Shown in pieces: positions 57,610 through 64,000 of a DNA stretch of 64,000 bases. The stretch comes from Bacillus inaquosorum KCTC 13429. Lineage in GTDB: Bacteria; Bacillota; Bacilli; Bacillales; Bacillaceae. The translations under genes were made by a program, and so were the position numbers. The DNA is taken from positions 372,001 to 436,000 of the forward strand of contig NZ_AMXN01000002.1 of NCBI RefSeq assembly GCF_000332645.1. Direction: 5' to 3'. The notes under the pieces were generated by a model. The model was not told the origin of the DNA and did not search any database. It saw only the letters and a list, made by a program, of their open reading frames with translations. Every line of letters starts with the position of its first letter. Position 1 is the first letter of the stretch.

Positions 57610-57948
57610 CTATATTATGTTTGTGGTCACACGCAAGTTATCTTTGTAATCCCGTTCGATTGTATCCAGCGAAACAATCATGCCTTCAATCAGCAGCTGA
57701 GCTTTTTGGCGCGCCTCTGGATCAAGAGATTCAGGGAATTCAAAGTAAAAATAACCCCCGTCCTCCCCTATATCAAGAAGCGGCTCGAAACCCGCGAGCA
57801 CAATGACCGCGTTAACGGCTCCAAACACAACAGCTGTCACTCCGGCACAAACAAGATCTTGTCCATGTTCAGCAAAATTCGCATGGCCCGTCATTTCAAA
57901 AGACAATATGCCTTTATCATGAGACCTTCTGACTGTTGCCTGAATCAT
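57610..57948 (-). CDS. ysxB: Ribosomal processing cysteine protease Prp
   Basis: The 112-residue protease removes the N-terminal extension of L27. The catalytic histidine is in MTGHANFAEHG and the cysteine in DLVCAGVTAV. It lies between rplU and rpmA, as is constant in Firmicutes, and starts 3 bases after the rplU stop. Confidence 0.95.
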   Translation of the reverse strand: MIQATVRRSHDKGILSFEMTGHANFAEHGQDLVCAGVTAVVFGAVNAVIVLAGFEPLLDIGEDGGYFYFEFPESLDPEARQKAQLLIEGMIVSLDTIERDYKDNLRVTTNII

Positions 57949-57950
57949 GC

Positions 57951-58364
<414 letters not shown>

Positions 58365-58370
58365 TTAAAA

Positions 58371-58399
58371 AATATACCAAAATACAAGACGTTTGTCAA
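58371..58399 (-). promoter_or_regulatory. Sigma-A promoter of rplU-prp-rpmA
   Basis: TTGACA (58394-58399), a 17-base spacer and TATATT (58371-58376) lie just past the spoIVFB stop codon. Confidence 0.88.
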
Positions 58400-58405
58400 T
58401 TGATT

Positions 58406-59272
58406 TTAGTAAGGCAGCAGCAGTTCCTCCATAGAGGAATTCGTCCGCTTATCGGCAAAGTAAGCGTGCAGCACTTCATTCTCGTCAAGCTGGCTGAGTT
58501 TCTGTCCTGATTTCTCTATAATAATAGGATGTTTACAGCCGCGTTTGAACTCGGCCATCACATGATAGACTTTGTCCTCTGCCTTTACAGTCAGCGGCAG
58601 CAGCTTTTCAAGCTCACGGTTTTTTCCGTAATACCTTTCAAGGAGAAATCTCACATGGATATAGTGCCTTTGCCTGTATTCCTCAAACAAAGAAACAGCC
58701 AGAAAGACAAACAAAACCCATGCGCTGATTTGCAGAGGAATCACAAATAAAACCCAACACCCGAGCAACAGGCAGAAGCAGAGCGACGTTTTTAAATTGA
58801 GCCGGTGAGCCTTTTGAAAAGGCAGCTGCTTGGAAAACAACAAAAATAACAGTTTTCCGCCGTCAAGCGGCCAGATTGGCAGCAGATTCACAAATAAAAT
58901 AGAAAGGTTATAAAAGGTGAAGAGTTCAAAGGTATGCTGATGAAGCACTGAGAATTCTGCAAGCATCCAGGCAGCAAGCTGAAGCCAGATATGCTGAAGA
59001 GGGCCGGCAATAATCACCGCAAACTCTTCCTTTAACGGCCGATTCCCGTGCTCTTCCACTTCAACCGTTCCACCAAACGGCAGCAAAAAAACACGCTTGA
59101 TTCTCCAAGAAAAAAACACGGCCAGAGCAGCATGCCCCAGCTCATGGACCAGTACAATCAGGAGCAGACATAATAATGCTTTCATATGGCCTGTGAGCAG
59201 TCCCAGCGCCGCGATAATCCAAAGAAAAGGATGCACATGAATCTTCAAGATAAGGTCGATCCATTTATTCAA
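58406..59272 (-). CDS. spoIVFB: Intramembrane metalloprotease SpoIVFB
   Basis: The 288-residue site-2-type protease cleaves pro-sigma-K during sporulation. The zinc motif HELGH is at residues 43-47, the third ligand Asp is in WPLDGGKLL (about residue 137), and a C-terminal CBS-like domain follows the membrane region. The TTG start overlaps the spoIVFA stop by 8 bases. Confidence 0.97.
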   Translation of the reverse strand: MNKWIDLILKIHVHPFLWIIAALGLLTGHMKALLCLLLIVLVHELGHAALAVFFSWRIKRVFLLPFGGTVEVEEHGNRPLKEEFAVIIAGPLQHIWLQLAAWMLAEFSVLHQHTFELFTFYNLSILFVNLLPIWPLDGGKLLFLLFSKQLPFQKAHRLNLKTSLCFCLLLGCWVLFVIPLQISAWVLFVFLAVSLFEEYRQRHYIHVRFLLERYYGKNRELEKLLPLTVKAEDKVYHVMAEFKRGCKHPIIIEKSGQKLSQLDENEVLHAYFADKRTNSSMEELLLPY

Positions 59273-60059
59273 ATGAAATCACCTGAATCGGATCAATAAA
59301 TTTATCGCCGTCTTTCATGGCAAAATAATAGACCCCTTTATTATGATCATCAAGTTTAATCGAACCGAGCTTTTTGCCTTTATCTACAAAATCATATAAA
59401 GCAACATCGACCTCTTTGAGCTCGCCATAAATACTATAGGTGTTGTCAGCATGCTGCACCTTAACTGTCAGTCCCGTCTGGCTGTCTTTGCTGACTTCAA
59501 CTACATAGCCTTCCTTTATACTATCAATTGTATCGCTGCTTGTTTCGACTTTAATCCCTTCCCCGTTGTCCTGAAAATCCTGCTGCACTTTCCCGGATGC
59601 AGGCGCGACCAGGTCTTGGCCCACTTCGACCTGCTGTTCCTTATTTTTATGTTCAGGAGCCAGAAAAGCGAGCGGATTGCCAAATTTCGTTTCAAACCAA
59701 TGGCTTGCTGAGGCAAATTGAAATTCAATTTCGAAGGTTTTGGCAACAATGGGTTTAATCTGGCTGACGGGCCCAATGTTTGTTCTATAGGCTATGGCGG
59801 ATACGAGAACAAGGCAGGCCGACAGAAGACATTTCAGGATAATTGAATCTGTTTTAACCAGAGGGTGTTTTCCATTAAATGTTGAAATGTTATCTTCATA
59901 GACAGGAAGAGTTCCATGCTTTTCTTGATCCGTGACCATCACCCAGGACGGGGGTTTCTGCTTTTCAGAAACTGTCTGAGTAGAGAAACGTTTCGAGCCG
60001 GAAAGCTGTTTTCTTCTTTTCTCTAATCGTTTTCTGATTTCATCTGCTCTGTGACTCAT
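59265..60059 (-). CDS. spoIVFA: SpoIVFB regulator SpoIVFA
   Basis: The 264-residue protein holds SpoIVFB inactive in the outer forespore membrane together with BofA. It has a basic cytoplasmic N-terminal part, one transmembrane helix (about residues 73-92) and a C-terminal LytM/M23-like domain (from about residue 145; APASGKVQQDFQDNGEG), which is cut by SpoIVB and CtpB. ATG 60059 follows AAAGGAT. A sigma-E promoter lies upstream. Confidence 0.96.
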   Translation of the reverse strand: MSHRADEIRKRLEKRRKQLSGSKRFSTQTVSEKQKPPSWVMVTDQEKHGTLPVYEDNISTFNGKHPLVKTDSIILKCLLSACLVLVSAIAYRTNIGPVSQIKPIVAKTFEIEFQFASASHWFETKFGNPLAFLAPEHKNKEQQVEVGQDLVAPASGKVQQDFQDNGEGIKVETSSDTIDSIKEGYVVEVSKDSQTGLTVKVQHADNTYSIYGELKEVDVALYDFVDKGKKLGSIKLDDHNKGVYYFAMKDGDKFIDPIQVISFE

Positions 60060-60092
60060 TGCCATCATCCTTTGCATTCGTTGGGTTTGTAC

Positions 60093-60121
60093 ATCATATG
60101 TCTTGTCCACGGCAAATATTC
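60093..60121 (-). promoter_or_regulatory. Sigma-E promoter of spoIVFAB
   Basis: GAATATT (60115-60121), a 14-base spacer and CATATGAT (60093-60100) fit the mother-cell sigma-E consensus KMATATT-N14-CATACAHT well. Confidence 0.8.
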
Positions 60122-60145
60122 GTTACTCAAAGCAGACAAAAACAA

Positions 60146-60180
60146 AAAAACCTGACACAGCATTTGCTTTGTCAGATTCT
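60146..60180 (-). terminator. Terminator after minD
   Basis: CTGACA, loop AAGCAAATGCTG, TGTCAG then seven T on the minus strand, 20 bases past the minD stop codon. Confidence 0.82.
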
Positions 60181-60199
60181 TCTCTTTGATTCTATTACA

Positions 60200-61006
60200 T
60201 TAAGATCTTACTCCGAAAAATGATTTAATCTTAGCCATCATTCCTTTGTTTTGCTCTTCAAGCACCTGCAAAGGAACAGATTCGCCTAAGATGCGGCGGG
60301 CAATATTGCGGTATGCAATGGAAGCGCGGTTTTTCGGGTCCATCGCAATCGGTTCGCCGTGGTTGGAAGCTTTAATGACTTCATCATCATCAGCCACAAT
60401 TCCGAGCAAATCGATCGACAAATGCTGTACGATTTCGTCGATATCCATCGTGTCACCGTTTTTCATCAAATGATTTCTGATTCTGTTTACAACGAGCCGC
60501 GGCGATTCAATATTTTCCTCTTGCTCCAGCAGCCCTATAATACGGTCAGCATCACGAACAGCTGAGATTTCAGGCGTTGTGACCACAATCGCTTTATCTG
60601 CTCCGGAAACGGCATTTTTGTATCCTTGCTCAATTCCGGCAGGACAGTCTATGATGACATAGTCATATTCCTGTTTAAGCTCTTGGACCATATTTTTAAT
60701 TTGTTCAGGAGCAACAGCTGTCTTATCGCTCGTTTGAGCAGCGGGCATTAAATAGAGCAGATCATCGAAACGTTTGTCTTTTACGAGCGCCTGATGCATT
60801 TTGCATCTGCCCTCTACAACGTCTACAAGATCGTAAATAATTCTATTTTCAAGACCCATTACAACATCAAGGTTGCGCAGCCCTATATCAGTATCTACTA
60901 AGCATACACGCTTCCCTAAAATGGCTAAGGCGGTACCGAGGTTCGCAGATGTTGTTGTTTTACCTACTCCGCCTTTTCCCGAAGTTATTACGATAGCCTC
61001 ACCCAA
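60200..61006 (-). CDS. minD: Septum site-determining ATPase MinD
   Basis: The 268-residue ParA-type ATPase recruits MinC to the membrane at poles and septa. The deviant Walker A motif SGKGGVGKTTT is at the N terminus and the C-terminal amphipathic helix MAKIKSFFGVRS binds membrane. The TTG start at 61006 has GGGAGG 8 bases upstream. It starts 1 base after the minC stop codon. Confidence 0.97.
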   Translation of the reverse strand: MGEAIVITSGKGGVGKTTTSANLGTALAILGKRVCLVDTDIGLRNLDVVMGLENRIIYDLVDVVEGRCKMHQALVKDKRFDDLLYLMPAAQTSDKTAVAPEQIKNMVQELKQEYDYVIIDCPAGIEQGYKNAVSGADKAIVVTTPEISAVRDADRIIGLLEQEENIESPRLVVNRIRNHLMKNGDTMDIDEIVQHLSIDLLGIVADDDEVIKASNHGEPIAMDPKNRASIAYRNIARRILGESVPLQVLEEQNKGMMAKIKSFFGVRS

Positions 61007-61007
61007 T

Positions 61008-61688
61008 TCACATTCCTCCCTCAAGCCTTGTTAGATCAGGTCTTAAATGAGCCAAATGTTGAAGGCGTTCAATGACCATATTTCCGTCTGTATCTAAATA
61101 AGCACATTCCATTTCGTTCCCTTTTTGAATGTGGTCTGGGGAGCGATTTAACACGTGATTGATTCTTAATTGTGTCGGCAGCATTTCAGAGGCGGCGATG
61201 ACCGCTTGATTATTTCCGTTAAATCCGGCGTGCGCGATTCCTTTAAGTGAGCCCAGAACAAAAATGTTCCCTCCGGCCCTGACTGTTCCGCCGGGATTCA
61301 CATCACCGATCAGGAGCAAGTCGCCTTTCACCTGCAGCACTTGGCCTGAACGGACAATTTTTGAGACAGAAATAATTTCAGCTTCCTCTTTCATACGCTG
61401 TGCTTCTTTTTTAGTAATGACTTCACTGTCAATAGAATGAACAAACAAATCTTTCTTTGACGCAATCAATTCTGTCAGCTGTTCCTCTTGCTCCTTATAT
61501 AAAAAGCGATTTCCCAGCTTAACATGGACGCTGATTTTCTGGCCTTTTCCATCCGTATATTGTTCAATTGACAGCATATTCTGAAGACCATCGAGAAGCT
61601 CATCAAAAGAACACGCATCATCCAGATGCAATGTTAACCCATTCTTTGTTCCTTTTATTGTTACATATTGCTGCTTTTTGGTCTTCAC
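61008..61688 (-). CDS. minC: Septum site-determining protein MinC
   Basis: The 226-residue FtsZ inhibitor has an N-terminal FtsZ-binding domain (residues 1-about 100) and a C-terminal beta-helix ([20 protein letters not shown]) that dimerises and binds MinD. The GTG start at 61688 follows GAGGTG. It is in the mreBCD-minCD operon. Confidence 0.97.
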   Translation of the reverse strand: MKTKKQQYVTIKGTKNGLTLHLDDACSFDELLDGLQNMLSIEQYTDGKGQKISVHVKLGNRFLYKEQEEQLTELIASKKDLFVHSIDSEVITKKEAQRMKEEAEIISVSKIVRSGQVLQVKGDLLLIGDVNPGGTVRAGGNIFVLGSLKGIAHAGFNGNNQAVIAASEMLPTQLRINHVLNRSPDHIQKGNEMECAYLDTDGNMVIERLQHLAHLRPDLTRLEGGM

Positions 61689-61740
61689 AATATTCACCTC
61701 AACAACATACTCATTTCGTCAAAAAAAGATAAAATCCTTT

Positions 61741-62259
61741 TTACTCTTCTCTCAATTCTTTCTTTAGACTCATAAAAAATAATCTAAATGGCAGAACCAG
61801 AATAAGAGCGGCTGCAATATTTAATAAAATTGTCGGTATAAACCGGTCAAGTACAAATCCGTTAAACGTCATGATGTCTTTATGAATCAAAGACTGAATG
61901 CCGAATACGTAAAATTCGAGCAGGCAGACAGCGAGAACAGCTATCAATATCACCACAAATGCGTTTGTATGCAGCACTTTAAACGCTTTTGAAGCCAAAT
62001 AGCATAACCCGGCAAAACCAAACATATAAACGCCTAATAGACTTGTATAATTCATGTCATATAGAAGACCAAAAATAAAGCCGTAAATCATCGCGTGTTT
62101 TTGGTTGATGAAAGCCGACATAAATATCAGTACAAGCATCAGAAAACGCGGGACGAGCACCTGATCATCTGTAACGAACGGAAAATGCACCAGATCTGTA
62201 AAAATGCTTTCCGCAGAAAAAACAAGCATCATAACGAAAGGGAGAAGGAAACGCTTCAC
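61741..62259 (-). CDS. mreD: Rod shape-determining protein MreD
   Basis: The 172-residue protein has about five to six transmembrane helices and belongs to the elongasome. Its GTG start overlaps the mreC TGA stop by 4 bases (GTGA), showing translational coupling; GGAGGAAGG precedes it. Confidence 0.95.
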   Translation of the reverse strand: MKRFLLPFVMMLVFSAESIFTDLVHFPFVTDDQVLVPRFLMLVLIFMSAFINQKHAMIYGFIFGLLYDMNYTSLLGVYMFGFAGLCYLASKAFKVLHTNAFVVILIAVLAVCLLEFYVFGIQSLIHKDIMTFNGFVLDRFIPTILLNIAAALILVLPFRLFFMSLKKELREE

Positions 62260-63128
62260 GATCCTTCCTCCTCTGTATCGACAGTCGGCACATCCCGATT
62301 AACAACAATCACATTATTTAAATCGGTAAGGTCAGCCGCAGGTTTTACATAAGCAACTTTTGTTAATCCATAGGAATCTGACTCGATATCAGTCACTTCA
62401 CCGATTGTCAGCCCCTCTGGGAAAACGCCGCCTGTGCCTGATGTTTCAATAAGATCGCCTTTTTTCACGTCTTGTTTATCCTTGCGCTCAATAATGGTCA
62501 TCTTAAGACGTTTTTTGTCTTTGTCATATCCTTCGATCAGGCCGTAGCCTTTGCTGCCTTTTTTTCCGGATATTTTCGTCGCGACTCTGTTATTGCGATC
62601 AGTATCGCTTAAAAGCTGAACCGTAGACGTAAAATTGTTAAGTCCGGAACTTTTGATCTTGCCGATTAATGCGCCTTTTTCGTTTGTAACAGCCATATCC
62701 TTCGCTACATTTTGCTGAGACCCTTTATTAATCGTGACCTGTTTCGCCCAATTATCAGGGCTTCTGGCAATAACCGTCGCTAAAATTGGCTTGTAATCTT
62801 TAATCGATTTGACATGGCCAAGCTCGTCACGCAAGGATTTGTTTTCTTCTTCAAGTTCTTGAAGCTTGGCTTCATATTGTGTCTGTCCGTCCAGTTTCTC
62901 TCTCAGACGCTCGTTTTCTTTGTATGTGTTTTTTAAATCATCAATGTTCTCAAATATCCCTGCAAAAAATTCGGCAGGCGTATGAAAAATATTTTGAAAT
63001 ACTCCCGTCGTATCGCCGATCACTTTCTCAGGCCAGGTGGTATTGCGGCCGCCCTTCAGCGAAAATCCAATCATAGCCACCAATATGATAATACACAGAA
63101 GTAATAGCATTAACCGTTTATTCGGCAT
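62256..63128 (-). CDS. mreC: Rod shape-determining protein MreC
   Basis: The 290-residue protein has one N-terminal transmembrane helix (about residues 7-24), a coiled coil (ENERLREKLDGQTQ to EENKSLRDEL) and a two-beta-barrel extracytoplasmic domain with NKGSQQNV and GDLIETSGTGGVFPEGLTIG. It links MreB to the outer wall-synthesis machine. Confidence 0.97.
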   Translation of the reverse strand: MPNKRLMLLLLCIIILVAMIGFSLKGGRNTTWPEKVIGDTTGVFQNIFHTPAEFFAGIFENIDDLKNTYKENERLREKLDGQTQYEAKLQELEEENKSLRDELGHVKSIKDYKPILATVIARSPDNWAKQVTINKGSQQNVAKDMAVTNEKGALIGKIKSSGLNNFTSTVQLLSDTDRNNRVATKISGKKGSKGYGLIEGYDKDKKRLKMTIIERKDKQDVKKGDLIETSGTGGVFPEGLTIGEVTDIESDSYGLTKVAYVKPAADLTDLNNVIVVNRDVPTVDTEEEGS

Positions 63129-63158
63129 CGTGTTACACCTCTTCTATTGAACTCCCGA

Positions 63159-64000
63159 TTATCTAGTTTTTCCTTTGAAAAGATGGATGTGCTCCAGTGC
63201 TTTCCCTGTTCCGATCGCTACACAATCAAGCGGGTCTTCGGCGATAAGGACCGGCATTTTTGTTTCTTCGCTGATGACTTTATCCAAATTGCGAAGAAGC
63301 GCTCCGCCGCCGGTTAACACAATACCTCTGTCCATAATATCAGCTGCTAGCTCAGGCGGTGTTTTTTCAAGTGTGCTCTTCACTGCTTCAACAATTGTAG
63401 ATACAGTGTCACGCAGAGCATTAGAAATTTCTTTTCCTGTAATTTCGATTGTTTTCGGCAGACCTGTCAGTAAATCGCGTCCGCGGATTTCCATATTATC
63501 GGATTCTTCAGGAGCTTCTGCAGATCCGATCTCCATTTTAATCGCTTCAGCCGTACGGTCACCAATCATCAGATTGTACGTTTTTCTGATGTAGTTGATA
63601 ATTGCATCATCCATCTCATCACCGGCTACACGGATCGATTGAGACGTTACAATGCCTCCGAGGGAAATAATTGCAACCTCTGTCGTACCGCCCCCGATAT
63701 CAACAACCATGCTTCCAGTCGGTTCCCAAACTGGCAGATTGGCTCCGATTGCTGCGGCAAACGGCTCCTCAATCGGATACGCATCACGCGCTCCCGCCTG
63801 TCTTGTCGCATCGATGACAGCGCGTTCCTCAACAGCTGTAATGCCTGATGGAACACAAACCATCACATATGGTTTTCTGGCAAACATGCCTTTATTTTTT
63901 ATAGCTTGATTGATGTAATATTTCATCATCGTAGCCGTTGTTTCATAATCAGCGATAACGCCGTCTTTCATCGGGCGAAGAGCTACCACGTTGCCAGGTG
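63159..64000 (-). CDS. mreB: Rod shape-determining actin homologue MreB (3' part)
   Basis: About 280 codons of MreB are in the window; its start lies beyond the right edge. The frame stays open to base 64000 ([20 protein letters not shown] at the edge). Actin-type nucleotide motifs are [16 protein letters not shown] (phosphate 2) and [11 protein letters not shown] (adenosine), with [10 protein letters not shown] between them. It forms membrane filaments that direct cylindrical wall growth. It heads mreBCD-minCD. Confidence 0.97.

Overview
The window is an ordinary stretch of core chromosome from a member of the Bacillus subtilis group. Gene content, gene order and near-identical proteins match the segment that runs from yrrK (ruvX) to mreB in B. 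subtilis. Small differences in protein length and sequence from what I remember of strain 168 (SafA 392 aa, CoxA 199 aa, PheA 284 aa, a fused nifS-nadR frame) suggest a sister species or a divergent strain. I saw no prophage, insertion sequence, CRISPR array, rRNA or tRNA.

Layout. Bases 1-4606 (minus) hold ruvX, yrzL, T-box-controlled alaS and the permease yrrI. Bases 4805-7760 (plus) hold the glutamine ABC transporter glnQHMP. Bases 7796-14580 (minus) hold yrzQ, yrzR, yrrD, recD2, the TPR protein yrrB, and the sulfur/tRNA-thiolation cluster cymR-iscS-mnmA. rarA (plus) faces tcdA (minus). The 6S-1 RNA gene (bsrA) sits between tcdA and aspS with its own sigma-A promoter. hisS-aspS follow a T-box leader. 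Bases 20637-33560 hold yrzK, the amidase yrvJ, dtd-relA, apt-recJ, yrvD, yrvC, secDF, comN and spoVB. Bases 33564-42314 hold yrbG, yrzE, yajC-tgt-queA-yrzS-ruvB-ruvA (with a LexA box before ruvA), bofC, sigma-B-type csbX and iolU. Bases 42551-46257 hold yrzF, a poorly conserved small-gene patch with one apparently frameshifted gene, the amino acid symporter yrbD and yrbC. Bases 46361-55036 hold the spore proteins coxA and safA, the NAD operon nadBCA, divergent nifS-nadR, and pheB-pheA. Bases 55094-64000 hold obg, spo0B, rplU-prp-rpmA, spoIVFA-spoIVFB and mreBCD-minCD.

Functional themes. Sulfur is taken by IscS and passed to MnmA under the cysteine regulator CymR. NifS activates the iron-sulfur enzyme NadA in NAD synthesis, and NadR represses both sides of its locus. 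RuvAB, RecJ, RecD2, RarA and RuvX form a DNA repair set. Spo0B, SpoIVFA/FB, BofC, SpoVB, SafA and CoxA belong to sporulation. MreBCD and MinCD set cell shape and division site.

The most unusual thing seen is that nifS and nadR form one continuous reading frame. Taking out one GA dinucleotide restores the separate overlapping genes expected in B. subtilis. Other points are three TT[T/G]ACAC repeats spaced exactly 12 bp in the nadB/nifS divide, two T-box promoters whose -35 box contains the stop codon of the preceding gene, and inverted repeats able to cover the ribosome binding sites of bofC, coxA and recJ. I found no evidence of a wholly undescribed multi-gene system.
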